A stretch of 64,000 bases of DNA from Flavobacterium jejuense (GTDB lineage: Bacteria; Bacteroidota; Bacteroidia; Flavobacteriales; Flavobacteriaceae): the NCBI RefSeq assembly GCF_006491595.2, contig NZ_VEVQ02000002.1, positions 186,001 to 250,000 on the forward strand, in the 5' to 3' direction. The position numbers and the translations under genes were made by a program. The notes under the pieces are model-generated. The model saw only the letters and a list, made by a program, of their open reading frames with translations. It did not search any database and was not told the DNA's origin. Below are positions 18,875 through 28,509 of this stretch, one piece after another (positions within the stretch are counted from its first letter, which is position 1; every line of letters begins with the position of its first letter).

Positions 18875-18969
18875 TTTTTTAGCATTGATGGATTAAGTTC
18901 AATTAAGAATTGTTCATTATACATACAGATTATCATTTGTAAATTAGAACTTTTGTTAGTTGTATGCTA

Positions 18970-21474
18970 TTATTTGTTTTTGCTTATCATTCTTGTTCTT
19001 AGTTTCACTATTTCGTACCAAATAACTGATACAAAACCTATTCCAATGCAAGTGGATAATTGCTTGATAGTTAATGTTTCAAATTCAAAGAAATTAGTTA
19101 ATGGAGGTATAAATAATAATAAACCTGTAATGCTAACAGTTATGGCTATAATGAGTGTGACCATGTTGTTTTTGTATCGTAAGGTAGTAAAGATGGAATA
19201 ATAAAAGGAACGATTTATAAGTGTTAAAAAGATATTTGCAGCTATTAAGACTGTGAAAACCATTGTTCGGGTATGCGTTTCATCTAGACCTTGGTAAATG
19301 GAATATTGATAAGTAAAAAGGGTTCCTATTGTAATTATTAAACCTTGAATAATACTAGTCGTAATTTCTTTCCAATTGAAAAAAGTCTTGGTTAAAGGTC
19401 TGGGTTGCTGTTGCATGGTGTTTTTTTCCATGGGTTCGTTTTCAAAGATGATAGAGCAAGTGGGACCCATTATTAATTCTAAGAAAATGATGTGTACGGG
19501 GGAGAAAATATTAGGATACACCCAACCCAAAGCTAGTGGAATAAAAACGGTAAGTATAATAGGAATATGAATAGAGATGATGTATTGAATTGCTTTTTTT
19601 AGGTTGGTATAAATTTTTCTGCCCATTGCTACGGCATCTACCATTTTTGATAAGTCATCTTCTAATAAGATTAATGAAGCGGCTTGTTTGGCTATTTCTG
19701 TCCCTTTCTTTCCCATGGCAATGCCAATGTGTGCTGCTTTTAGAGCAGGTCCGTCATTTACTCCATCACCAGTCATAGCTACTATTTGGTTTTGCTCTTT
19801 TAAGGCTGTGATGATTCTTAATTTTGCTTCGGGAAACATTCGAGTAAATACATTGGTATGCATCACTTTTTCTTGTAATTCAGTATCTGATAATTTCATC
19901 AATTCATCACCAGTTAGGCTATGCTCATGACCTTGAAATGCTATTTGTTTGGCAATAGCAATTGTTGTTGCTGCATTGTCGCCCGTTATGATTTTTACTG
20001 CAATACCAGCTTGGTAAAAATCCTCTAATACTTTTTTGATGTTTTTCTTTGGAGGATCGTAGAAGGCTACAACTCCTTTAAATTTAAATTGAAATTCTTG
20101 TTGGATTTCTGGATAATCGCTACCCACAAAATTACTTTCGGCAACAGCCAAAACTCTATAGCCTTCTTGTGTAATAGTTTGTATTGCTTCCACTATTTGC
20201 TTTTTTTCTTCAGTTGATAAATTAGAAATACCTATTAAAGCTTCTGGAGCTCCTTTTGCAGCTATAATTTTTTTTCCTGAATTGTTTTCAAAAACATGTG
20301 TCATCATAGGAGGTTTACCACCTAAGAGGTATTCGTGAACGAGTTTGAAATTTGGTCGTTCGTCAATACTATGTAATTGGCTATATGCATTATGTAAAGC
20401 TTCTTCCATAGGGTCAAACGGAATAGGTTCGCTTGCCCACATGGCAGTCTTTATTACTTCTTTTTCATCTTCATTGGCATCGAGAGTATTAACTATTTTT
20501 TGTGAAGACAATGAAAATACTTTAGCTAAACTCATTTTGTTTTCGGTAATCGTTCCTGTTTTATCGGTACAAATAATAGTAGCTGAACCTAAGGTTTCTA
20601 CTGTTTTCATTTGCTTGACAATAATTCCCATCTTCATTAATCTCCAAGCACCAATTGCCATAAAAGTGGTAAAAGCCATTGGAATTTCTTCGGGTAAAAT
20701 ACTCATGGCTAGAGTAAGAGCTTTTAGTAAACTATCTAATACGTTATGCGAATTAAAATAGTTAATTGCCCAAACTATTAGAAATACTATAGCTCCGGTA
20801 ATCACTAGTTTTTTTACGAAATTATTTATTTGAATTTCTAATGGTGTTTTTTCTTCGTTAATGCTCTCTAGGCTTTTCCCAATTTTTCCTAATTTGGTTT
20901 CATTGCCAATCTGTGTTATGCTAATAATAGCTGAACCACTTACTACAGTTGTACCTTTAAAAACATAGGGTTCGTCTTTATCTTTGTCTTTAAAAACGGA
21001 TAATGATTCTCCTGTTAAGATGGATTCGTTTACCGAAAAATCATTAGAGAGAATAATTTTTCCGTCAGCAGGAATTGAAGTACCTTCTTCTACGATTAGA
21101 TTATCACCAACTACAATTTCTTCGCTTTTTAGGTCTAAAGTTTCACCATCTCTAATTACTTTACAATGCGGTTGTGTTAGATTTTTTAGTTTTTGCAACG
21201 CATTTCTACTTCTAGAATCTTGGAATAAAGCAATTACTGAAACTATTATGATAGCGGATGAAAGAAAAATCCCATCTCCAATTTTTCCACTTACAAAATA
21301 GATGAGTGCTGCTACGAGTAATAAAATTATCATTGGCTCTTTTACCAAATTTTTTATAGCATCTAAAACAGTATTTTTTTGCTTATATTTCAATGTGTTT
21401 TCTCCAAATTTTTCTCTGGAAAGAAGCACTTGTTCATTGGTAAGACCTTTTATGTCGTAATTATTTGAAGGCAT
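18970..21474 (-). CDS. P-type cation-transporting ATPase (Ca2+-ATPase-like, type II)
   Basis: The 834-residue protein has the full P-type plan: TGES at 154-157 in the actuator domain, PEEIP at 261-265 in membrane helix 4, the phosphorylation site DKTGT at 304-308 (Asp304), a nucleotide-binding domain, GDGVNDGPALKAA in the hinge, and C-terminal membrane helices. PEEIP resembles the PEGLP/PEALP of calcium and sodium-potassium pumps more than the CPC of heavy-metal pumps, so export of calcium or manganese is likely. The C-terminal segment FLELIMGPTCSIIFENEP matches that of short bacterial calcium pumps. It sits between the dehydrogenase and the GT4/GH130 pair. Confidence 0.92.
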   Translation of the reverse strand: MPSNNYDIKGLTNEQVLLSREKFGENTLKYKQKNTVLDAIKNLVKEPMIILLLVAALIYFVSGKIGDGIFLSSAIIIVSVIALFQDSRSRNALQKLKNLTQPHCKVIRDGETLDLKSEEIVVGDNLIVEEGTSIPADGKIILSNDFSVNESILTGESLSVFKDKDKDEPYVFKGTTVVSGSAIISITQIGNETKLGKIGKSLESINEEKTPLEIQINNFVKKLVITGAIVFLIVWAINYFNSHNVLDSLLKALTLAMSILPEEIPMAFTTFMAIGAWRLMKMGIIVKQMKTVETLGSATIICTDKTGTITENKMSLAKVFSLSSQKIVNTLDANEDEKEVIKTAMWASEPIPFDPMEEALHNAYSQLHSIDERPNFKLVHEYLLGGKPPMMTHVFENNSGKKIIAAKGAPEALIGISNLSTEEKKQIVEAIQTITQEGYRVLAVAESNFVGSDYPEIQQEFQFKFKGVVAFYDPPKKNIKKVLEDFYQAGIAVKIITGDNAATTIAIAKQIAFQGHEHSLTGDELMKLSDTELQEKVMHTNVFTRMFPEAKLRIITALKEQNQIVAMTGDGVNDGPALKAAHIGIAMGKKGTEIAKQAASLILLEDDLSKMVDAVAMGRKIYTNLKKAIQYIISIHIPIILTVFIPLALGWVYPNIFSPVHIIFLELIMGPTCSIIFENEPMEKNTMQQQPRPLTKTFFNWKEITTSIIQGLIITIGTLFTYQYSIYQGLDETHTRTMVFTVLIAANIFLTLINRSFYYSIFTTLRYKNNMVTLIIAITVSITGLLLFIPPLTNFFEFETLTIKQLSTCIGIGFVSVIWYEIVKLRTRMISKNK

Positions 21475-21546
21475 AAATTAAATTATTTAGTAATCTTACT
21501 CATTGTAAAATGTGCTTTGTAGTATTAAAGATACCATAAAAATAAA

Positions 21547-23754
21547 TTAGGCATCACTATTTTTTTCTAATGTTAATCTGGCTAATAGATAACTGACAGT
21601 ACTTTCTGCTCCTTGGTTGAGGTTGACTTGATGCTCTTCTAATCCATCGTAGCAACCACCTGTTATAGGATTGTAAATGATTTGATGTAAATGATTATCG
21701 CCTAAAAACCAATTGAAAGCAATTTTCATTTTATTTAAGTATTCTTCATTTTTATAGATTTTATAAAATGTATTTAAAGCTAAAATAGTATAGGCTATTT
21801 CAATGGGTTGTTCTCCAAAATGATTTTTATTTTTGCCTTTATGATGCCAACCTCGATTTGAAATGACCTTTATGTTTTTACCTTGGAAAGTGGTTTCTAA
21901 TAAGAAATGGAAGGTTTTATGTGCAATATCTTTGAACAGTTCACTTTTAGTACATTCAGAAGCCAATAACATAGCTTCTGGAAGTAATGCATTTCCATAA
22001 GTAAGGTATTCTTCAAACCATTGCCATTTTTTATCAGAAACACCTCTGTATTTGGATACTAAATTATCAGCTAGTTTTGTGATTAATTGTAAAACCATTT
22101 CGTTTTTTTTAAAATGATAATAGTAACATAAGCCTTTTATACAAAAAGCGATGGCACGTGGAGATTGTATGTTATGAATGGTATGAATTGCTTTTTCGAA
22201 AGTATTTTCTACTGCTGTTTGTAAATTAAAGTCGAGTAATTGTTTTAGAGATAGGAATTCGCCTAAAGCCCAAATGGCTCTTCCATTTGCATCTTCTAGA
22301 TTTTCATCATTATTCTTGTAAAAAAAGTGTTTGTTAACTGTCACATAATTCTGGAAAGAGCCATCTTCTTGTTGGCAAAACATTATAAATTTCAAATAAA
22401 TAATGATTAAAGGTAAATCGCTAAATTTGCCCGTTAATTCAAAGTGCTTGGCTACAGCGACTAAAGCTCTTGCATTATCATCTAAGGTATAGCCTGTCCT
22501 TAAGTCTGGGTCGGCTATTTTTGCAAATTGAATCATTCCAAAATGAGTTGTCATCCGATTGATATGCTGTAAATTTATTACTGGAATTTGATACTCCAGT
22601 TGCAATTGATTTTTTGTAAGGAATGTTTTAGTTAAATCCATGTGAGCAATGGCTGCATTTTGCCAAGCAGTAGGACTGATTTTATGTAAGGCATTCAATC
22701 GCATGTTTTCCATCATTTCTGGATTTGAAAGGACTAAAATGGCAGCATCCGCTAATTGAGAGGCATTTCCAAAATCAAAATTAAGACCCGCACCATCTAA
22801 TAATTCTAGAGAATGAGGAATAGGAGTGGAGATGACTGGACAAGCAGCTGATAAAGCATAGACTAAAGTACCGCTTACTGCTTGTTGTGGGTCTTTTGAA
22901 GTAAAAAAGTACAAATCAGTGCGTTGTAAATATTCTAATAAAATATCTAACGAAAGGTATTTATTGATAAATAGTACATTGTTTTCAATTTTTAATTCTT
23001 TTACTTTATCTTGGAGGAAATTTCGGTATTTTTCTCCTTCGTTTTTAATCACTTCTGGATGTGTTTTCCCTATGATTAAGTATAAAACATTGGGGAATTT
23101 AGCTTTAATTTCTGGTAATGCTTCTAGAGCTGTTTCAATTCCTTTGCCTTCGCTAATTAGACCGAAAGTAGAAATGATGATTTTGCCCTTAAATGGAATA
23201 GTTTCATTTAAATTAAAAACCATTGGTTTAATAAGATGTGTTCCATGAGGAATCGTTTTGATTTTTTCTGCTGGTATTTGATATTCCTTCATTAAAATAT
23301 TGGCAGAAAGTTGCGTCATTACAATCACTTGACTTGATAAGGTCGCAATTTTTTGAACTATTGCTTTTCTTTCTTCGTTTGGATTAGTTAGGACGGTATG
23401 AAAAGTCGTAATCACTGTTTTTTCAATAGTATTTAAAAATTCGAGTATATAATCGCCCAATTGACCACCGTATAAGCCAAACTCATGTTGTAAATAGATT
23501 ATTTTAATAGCATTGTCTGCATTTACAGTTATAGCTAATTTTTTATAGTCTTCTTTTACATCTGATTTTAAAAAATACTTTACTTCATTAGGATATTGTA
23601 ACTCGATATCCATTTTTTGTAGCGCACAAACTTTGATAGTAAAACTATCTCTGTATTTATCTTCAATAGCTTTAATTAGGTCTTGGCTATAAGTAGCTAT
23701 TCCACATTTTCTAGGCGGAAATGAAGTTATCATTAGCATTTCATTCGTAGTCAT
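21547..23754 (-). CDS. GT4-family glycosyltransferase with C-terminal alpha/alpha-toroid domain
   Basis: The 735 residues split in two. Residues 1-375 are a GT-B glycosyltransferase: SFPPRKCGIATYSQDL at the N-terminus, a GKGIETALEAL motif and a donor-binding region with SGTLVYALSAACPVIST. Residues 390-735 are helical, with repeated aromatic and His/Trp patches (GYTLDDNARALVA, GRAIWALGEF, ISNRGWHHKG, GGCYDGL), as in alpha/alpha-barrel glycosidases or epimerases. The GH130-type gene ends two bases before this start codon, so the two are translationally coupled. The pair may build and recycle a beta-mannoside or similar glycan. The enzyme is probably cytoplasmic, and donor and acceptor are unknown. 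Confidence 0.88.
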   Translation of the reverse strand: MTTNEMLMITSFPPRKCGIATYSQDLIKAIEDKYRDSFTIKVCALQKMDIELQYPNEVKYFLKSDVKEDYKKLAITVNADNAIKIIYLQHEFGLYGGQLGDYILEFLNTIEKTVITTFHTVLTNPNEERKAIVQKIATLSSQVIVMTQLSANILMKEYQIPAEKIKTIPHGTHLIKPMVFNLNETIPFKGKIIISTFGLISEGKGIETALEALPEIKAKFPNVLYLIIGKTHPEVIKNEGEKYRNFLQDKVKELKIENNVLFINKYLSLDILLEYLQRTDLYFFTSKDPQQAVSGTLVYALSAACPVISTPIPHSLELLDGAGLNFDFGNASQLADAAILVLSNPEMMENMRLNALHKISPTAWQNAAIAHMDLTKTFLTKNQLQLEYQIPVINLQHINRMTTHFGMIQFAKIADPDLRTGYTLDDNARALVAVAKHFELTGKFSDLPLIIIYLKFIMFCQQEDGSFQNYVTVNKHFFYKNNDENLEDANGRAIWALGEFLSLKQLLDFNLQTAVENTFEKAIHTIHNIQSPRAIAFCIKGLCYYYHFKKNEMVLQLITKLADNLVSKYRGVSDKKWQWFEEYLTYGNALLPEAMLLASECTKSELFKDIAHKTFHFLLETTFQGKNIKVISNRGWHHKGKNKNHFGEQPIEIAYTILALNTFYKIYKNEEYLNKMKIAFNWFLGDNHLHQIIYNPITGGCYDGLEEHQVNLNQGAESTVSYLLARLTLEKNSDA

Positions 23755-23756
23755 TT

Positions 23757-24788
23757 TTAGATTTTAAATTGTAATAATTCCGCAATTAATTCTTCTAAAT
23801 TTACTGAAGCAGCAGCAATTCGCTTGTCGGCAGCACCATAATAAATGTATAATCTACCGTCAAAAAACGAAGTTCCTGTTGGGAAAACTACATTATTTAC
23901 ATAACCTGAAAGCTCCCATGGTAATTCTGGTTTAAACAAAGGATAAGGTAATCGTGCGATTTCTTTTTTAGGATTTTTTAAATCGAGTAATGCAGCACAA
24001 GCTGAATACACATAGCCTTGAGCTGTATCATGAACTCCATGATAGATTAGTAACCATCCCGCTTCAGTTTCAATAGGAGGACAACCACCACCTATATAAC
24101 CAATTTCATGTTCGTGAATTGAAGTCATCAAAATGTGTTCACTAAAATTTAGTAAATATTCTTTCCAAAACCCTTCCGTTAGGTCTTTCATGCTTTTTAC
24201 GGCTGCGATTTGAATATCAGGTCTTATTCGGTGTAAAAAAGTATACTTACCATTAATTTTTCTTGGAAAAAAAATTAGATTTTTATCCCAAAGTAAGCTT
24301 TCTTTATTTGGATTACTTTCTATATTATTGTGCACATGAAAACGCTCGTATTTTTCATTTAAATGTCCTGCACATTCTGTTAGTCTACCAAATTCTTTGT
24401 AGTTTACTTGAGGTACAATTACTCCTTGCTTTTCAAAGTGAATTAAATCTAATGAAGTTGCAAATGAACCTAAAGCATTTCTACCATCATAAGCACAATA
24501 GGTTAAATAATAAACGGAATCAATTTTTACTATTCTTGGATCTTCAATGCCATGCACTTCATCTTCCGTTGAAGGAATGATTAGTGGTTCTTTTTTTCTT
24601 TTAACTACTTTTAGTGGACCTTCTAATTTGGCATAGCCAATAGTAGAATAATTACCTCTTCTAACTGCTCGATACAGTACATGAACTGTGTTACCTTCTT
24701 GAATAATCGCAGGATTTAAAACCCCATCATTTTCAAATTCTAAATCCGTTTCTGAGAGTACTATGCCTTCTTTTTTTACTGTAATCAT
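23757..24788 (-). CDS. GH130-family glycoside phosphorylase/hydrolase
   Basis: The 343-residue protein has the five-bladed propeller signatures of GH130: GVLNPAII at the start, VLYRAVRRG, an HGIEDPRIV segment with the catalytic Asp, GGGCPPIETEAGWLLIYHGV, and a late VVFPTGTSF. GH130 enzymes mostly phosphorolyse or hydrolyse beta-mannosides, giving mannose-1-phosphate. Some act on beta-1,2-mannan and can run in the synthetic direction. There is no signal peptide, so it works in the cytoplasm. It is the upstream member of a two-gene unit with the GT4 gene, with two bases between them. That suggests a shared pathway, such as an internal mannan or a glycoside for stress protection. Confidence 0.9.
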   Translation of the reverse strand: MITVKKEGIVLSETDLEFENDGVLNPAIIQEGNTVHVLYRAVRRGNYSTIGYAKLEGPLKVVKRKKEPLIIPSTEDEVHGIEDPRIVKIDSVYYLTYCAYDGRNALGSFATSLDLIHFEKQGVIVPQVNYKEFGRLTECAGHLNEKYERFHVHNNIESNPNKESLLWDKNLIFFPRKINGKYTFLHRIRPDIQIAAVKSMKDLTEGFWKEYLLNFSEHILMTSIHEHEIGYIGGGCPPIETEAGWLLIYHGVHDTAQGYVYSACAALLDLKNPKKEIARLPYPLFKPELPWELSGYVNNVVFPTGTSFFDGRLYIYYGAADKRIAAASVNLEELIAELLQFKI

Positions 24789-24976
24789 TTTGTTTATTTT
24801 TAATTTTATTGATTAGTCTCTTTATGATTCTTAAAATCAAAAATGAATCTTGTTTCTATGCATGAAAAACTATTAAATTTTAGATGGAACAAGTCAGTCA
24901 GAATCTACCTATTTAATCTAAGCAGGTTATTTGACTTTTAAATCTATTTTTTGCCAATGTTCTATTATAGCTAGCA

Positions 24977-25876
24977 TTATAATTTAGTTTTAACTTCTTG
25001 ACAATTTCGTATTATGGTTTGACAAATTTCATCTATTGGCACTGAGGTTTTATTTTCTTCCAAAGGATCTCCATATAAATTAGCCAATTTATTTATCGTT
25101 AAAAAGAGTGTACTAACAATTGCAAACAGAGGAATACTTAATAATTCTAAATTACTTTTTTCACCTCCAATATCAAAATCACCAATAATGAAAGGAATCA
25201 TTATTACATATATTAGTACCGTTACTCGAGTAAAAGCACTATATATTTTTAAAAAAGGGGTATTATTAATGCGTTCGGCTTTACCTTGAATAGTATAAAA
25301 TTGATTTATGTGTTGCATTAAGTCACTTTTTTCAATATTTGCTTGTTGTGAAAAACTAGTTTCTATCTTAGAGGCTATTGCAATTAAAATCTCATTACTA
25401 ACCTTATTGCTAAAGTTTACGGAATAACTAGTGAGGAGTAGCTGTGCTTCTTTTTTGAAATGAGGATGTGCTATTTCGTGTATTTCATTTTTTAATTGCC
25501 AGATATAACTACAGGTTAAATCAATTATGTCCTTAGCTATAACTTTATTATTTCTTTCTGCGTCTTCTAATAGGTTAGAAGAAGATTGGAAATAGATATA
25601 AATTTTTGCTGAAAAGCTTCTTGAAGTATTGGTTAATTCTCCAAATATTTTACGAGCTTCCCACCATCTATCATAGGCAGAATTCATTCTAAAACCTAAA
25701 AAAAATGCAACAGCAAGACCAAAAACAGAACCAATTTGTGTTGAAAATTTAAATATGTGGTCGCCATATTGTTCCTCAATAATCAATACTAGTGATGCGT
25801 ACAAAATACTAAAAACAAAGTAAGGTAATGCGATAGTAATAAGTTCAAAAAAGCCCTTTTTTTCAGTTTTAATCAT
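24977..25876 (-). CDS. Bestrophin-family anion channel
   Basis: The 299 residues show the bestrophin pattern: an N-terminal helix pair, then FLGFRMNSAYDRWWEARKIFGELTN (residues about 60-85), a strongly conserved block in bacterial bestrophins (UPF0187). Two further membrane helices occur around residues 210-260. Bacterial members form pentameric channels that pass anions or, in some, cations. PLFAIVSTLFLTINKLANLYGDP near the end matches the conserved C-terminal segment. It is probably in the inner membrane. Upstream and downstream genes run the same way with gaps of 70-190 bp. Confidence 0.92.
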   Translation of the reverse strand: MIKTEKKGFFELITIALPYFVFSILYASLVLIIEEQYGDHIFKFSTQIGSVFGLAVAFFLGFRMNSAYDRWWEARKIFGELTNTSRSFSAKIYIYFQSSSNLLEDAERNNKVIAKDIIDLTCSYIWQLKNEIHEIAHPHFKKEAQLLLTSYSVNFSNKVSNEILIAIASKIETSFSQQANIEKSDLMQHINQFYTIQGKAERINNTPFLKIYSAFTRVTVLIYVIMIPFIIGDFDIGGEKSNLELLSIPLFAIVSTLFLTINKLANLYGDPLEENKTSVPIDEICQTIIRNCQEVKTKL

Positions 25877-25948
25877 AATTAATTATCTTTTAGGTATTTG
25901 ATTTCTATCACTTTAAAAACTTAAGCTATCAAATCTAATTTTATTAGT

Positions 25949-26782
25949 TTAGAACTTTTTTGGTATATTATATTCTACTTCAGTTATAATGAATTTAGCA
26001 TAACTAAAATCTCCTTTATATAATCTCCATAAGACGTCAAATTCTGTTGGCATTAGTATATTGTTGAATTCTTTATAATTTGTGGGTTTTATTATCCAAG
26101 TTTCTAAATTAGTTTCACCCATATATCTTTTTGTCTCCATCTCTGTTATTTCTCCTAGCACATTGAACTTGATTTTGAAATAAAGAGAAAGACCATTGTA
26201 ATTAAATTTAAGTTCAGCAGTATTGGAATCAATTGGAAACCAACTCAACCTTTCATTAGGTAAAAAATTGGTCGGATAAAGTATGCTTTCCCCAAACCAA
26301 CGTAGTAATTCCCCTTTATCGTATTTTTTATTTTCTTTTGTATTTACTATATTGAAAGTAGAAAAAAGACTTACAATTAATTTCCCTTTATTAGAAATAT
26401 ACAGATCTCTTGCTACGAACATTTTTGTAGTTCCTTTCCATATAAAGCCAGGTTTTTCGGTCGTGACATACTGCTCACCGGTAATATTCATCCAATCCTT
26501 GTCAAGGTTTGCTTTGAATTGCCCAATGTGTTTAATTCTTGCATAACTAATATAGGGTTGTCCTTCCTTTAAGATATGGTTGAAGTATCTTTGAACCGGT
26601 TCAGGTAAACTATCTAATTGCTCTATTTTAAAAATTTTATTGGAAATGTCTTTTGATTGTCCAAAAAGAACTTTTACTTGTTTGCTGAATTTTATAGCTA
26701 AATTTATTTTTCCAATATTAAAAATTAGAAGAAATAGAGCAATAATAGATAGAATGGTAATCATGCTATTTTTGTAGTTCAA
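25949..26782 (-). CDS. DUF6544-like protein
   Basis: The 277 residues begin with a membrane anchor or signal (residues 8-27), followed by a soluble beta-rich domain. Conserved blocks are LPEPVQRYF (residues about 59-67), IKHIGQFKANLDKDWMNITG, and LLRWFGESILYPT, all recognisable from the DUF6544 (formerly DUF6920) family. This family often sits near stress or membrane genes and has a lipid-binding-like beta fold. Its function is not established. The gene is separated by only nine bases from the rubrerythrin-like lipoprotein gene upstream and is likely cotranscribed with it. Confidence 0.75.
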   Translation of the reverse strand: MNYKNSMITILSIIALFLLIFNIGKINLAIKFSKQVKVLFGQSKDISNKIFKIEQLDSLPEPVQRYFNHILKEGQPYISYARIKHIGQFKANLDKDWMNITGEQYVTTEKPGFIWKGTTKMFVARDLYISNKGKLIVSLFSTFNIVNTKENKKYDKGELLRWFGESILYPTNFLPNERLSWFPIDSNTAELKFNYNGLSLYFKIKFNVLGEITEMETKRYMGETNLETWIIKPTNYKEFNNILMPTEFDVLWRLYKGDFSYAKFIITEVEYNIPKKF

Positions 26783-26791
26783 TATGAAAAT

Positions 26792-27499
26792 TTACAAAGT
26801 AACTTTGATGAATAGTTTGGAATCTGTCATAGAAATTTCACAACGACTAGGGGCTGTTGTTGCATAAGTATTTCCGCAGGTTGGACACAAGTAGTAAAGT
26901 TTAGCTAAGTTTTTATCTGTACCTGCTTTAAGAGCTGCTAAAGCTTCAATATAAAAATCGCGGTGTTTTTTTTCTACTTTATAAGCATAAGTCAAACTAA
27001 TTTGAGCCATATAGTTTCCAGCAGTATTGGCATTTGTGATAAATTCTGGATACATAGTATTAAATTCATAACTTTCTCCTTCTATAGCTTCTTTTAAATT
27101 TTCAGCAGTTGTCATTACTGTAAACTCAGGTGTGATTTCTGGAATTGATTCCCCCATTCTAATCAAAACTACTTTATGATTATTTGCGTGAATTAATTCT
27201 GCACCAGAAGCCGCTTTAAAAAGTAACCCTATTTCTTGGTGACCTTCTTCAATTGCTTTTTTACTGTAGGCTGCATATTTAAAATGCGCAGTGGTTTCCC
27301 CTTTGTAAGCATCTTGCATGTTTTGAATAATTACTTTCTGCGGATCTTTTTCTTTAGTTTCAGTATCTGTAACTATTTCTTTTTTTACAGCATTTACATC
27401 TTTGACTTGGGTGTTGTCAACTGTTTTATCATTACAGGATTGAAATAATATTACTAATATGAATATTCCCAAAAAGGTTTTTAAAATTGATTTTTTCAT
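26792..27499 (-). CDS. Rubrerythrin-like exported lipoprotein
   Basis: A lipoprotein signal ends in LFQSCND, so Cys22 is the lipidation site. A ferritin-like four-helix domain follows (about 60-195), with iron-ligand patterns GETTAHFKY, GAELIHANNH and VEKKHRDFY. The C-terminus has CPTCGNTY, the first half of a rubredoxin-like site, but only one later Cys (SRCEIS), where a normal rubrerythrin has a second CxxC. Rubrerythrins reduce hydrogen peroxide in the cytoplasm. An exported, lipid-anchored form would act on the periplasmic side. It lies nine bases upstream of the DUF6544-like gene. Confidence 0.88.
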   Translation of the reverse strand: MKKSILKTFLGIFILVILFQSCNDKTVDNTQVKDVNAVKKEIVTDTETKEKDPQKVIIQNMQDAYKGETTAHFKYAAYSKKAIEEGHQEIGLLFKAASGAELIHANNHKVVLIRMGESIPEITPEFTVMTTAENLKEAIEGESYEFNTMYPEFITNANTAGNYMAQISLTYAYKVEKKHRDFYIEALAALKAGTDKNLAKLYYLCPTCGNTYATTAPSRCEISMTDSKLFIKVTL

Positions 27500-27539
27500 G
27501 TTGTTTTTTTAAGTAATTATATGTTTTTATTAATTGAAT

Positions 27540-28007
27540 TCACCCTTTTGGTTGGTCTCCAAAATCGGGTAATGCTAATTCTATTCCTGCGCCATGTTTA
27601 AAAACTAATTGTCCACCTAGATATGCAGTTCTTGTTACTGAAATGACTAAGACTGTATAGAATAGGAAACTCGACCATTTTAACCAAGTTTTCTCATATT
27701 TTAGAGTATGAAAAGCTATGCTTACAATGGAGGTTAAAACGGCAAGCCAAAGCGTCATAAACCCTGCTTCTTCATGTAATTCAATTGGTTCTTGGAGAAT
27801 CCCATCTGTCATGCCATCACCAGCAGAGCTACCACTTACATAAGCAACTATAACACCAAGTGTTCCGAGTAATAGCAGGTAAAATGAAGATTTATTAAAA
27901 AAAATATTTTTGCTAAAGACTCCAATAAGTCTTGATAAGAAACCTGTCATTAGTAGTGCTATTGGAAAATGAATTACCATAGCATGAAGGTGTGGTGCGG
28001 TTATCAT
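27540..28007 (-). CDS. DUF2231 family membrane protein
   Basis: The 155-residue protein has four membrane helices and opens with the family hallmark HLHAMVIHFPIALLMTGFL. A HEEAGFMTLWLA segment (residues about 97-108) and the final GGQLVFKHGAG match DUF2231. The conserved histidines (H7, H13, H97, and one near 140) could bind haem or metal. The family is predicted to be an inner-membrane redox-associated protein, not proven. The upstream gene is the eRF1-like one, and the downstream one the rubrerythrin-like lipoprotein 40 bases on. Confidence 0.88.
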   Translation of the reverse strand: MITAPHLHAMVIHFPIALLMTGFLSRLIGVFSKNIFFNKSSFYLLLLGTLGVIVAYVSGSSAGDGMTDGILQEPIELHEEAGFMTLWLAVLTSIVSIAFHTLKYEKTWLKWSSFLFYTVLVISVTRTAYLGGQLVFKHGAGIELALPDFGDQPKG

Positions 28008-28107
28008 ATATAATTTTGTTTAATTAATGAAACTAATTTTCAAGAAATTTTCTCTTCAGTTTTTTAGAAAGAGATAATAATAATTCAGCACAACTTTAAA
28101 AAACAGA

Positions 28108-28485
28108 TTAGTCTTGAAAATGATCTTTTACAAAAGCATCTTTTTCATTATCCGTCATTTTATCGGCAGCTTCAATGTCAATTTGTATGTCTTTAAAATG
28201 TAAATCTTCATTTAAGTAATTGTGTAATTCTGTTTTGGCATTTGTGGGTCCAAATAATAACACATGATTGTATTGTAAAATTTTATTAGCAATTTCTTTA
28301 TAGTAAGCTTCATGCATTTGTTGTCTTTTGTTATGCATACTTTTTTCACTTCTATTCAGTGCTTCTTCTTTTGTGTTAAAAGTAAATTTTGATGTTATGA
28401 CATGACTCTTTTTTTTCGAGTTTAAATCAATTAATTCTGCATTTGAATGATCCATCCAAATACCTAAGTTTTTTTGTGTTTCCAT
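28108..28485 (-). CDS. eRF1-like (bacterial release-factor-fold) small protein
   Basis: The 125 residues start with LGIWMDHSNAELIDL, a strand pattern as in the RNase H-like fold of bacterial and archaeal eRF1-type proteins. The C-terminal part (HVLLFGPTNAKTELHNYL) resembles eRF1 domain 3. Proteins of this kind are found in stress islands of many bacteria and may act on stalled ribosomes, although this one lacks the GGQ motif needed for peptide release. It is probably cytoplasmic. It stands 24 bases downstream of the flavoprotein gene and appears cotranscribed. Confidence 0.65.
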   Translation of the reverse strand: METQKNLGIWMDHSNAELIDLNSKKKSHVITSKFTFNTKEEALNRSEKSMHNKRQQMHEAYYKEIANKILQYNHVLLFGPTNAKTELHNYLNEDLHFKDIQIDIEAADKMTDNEKDAFVKDHFQD

Positions 28486-28509
28486 TGTTTCGTTTTTTTA
28501 AGTAATTAA

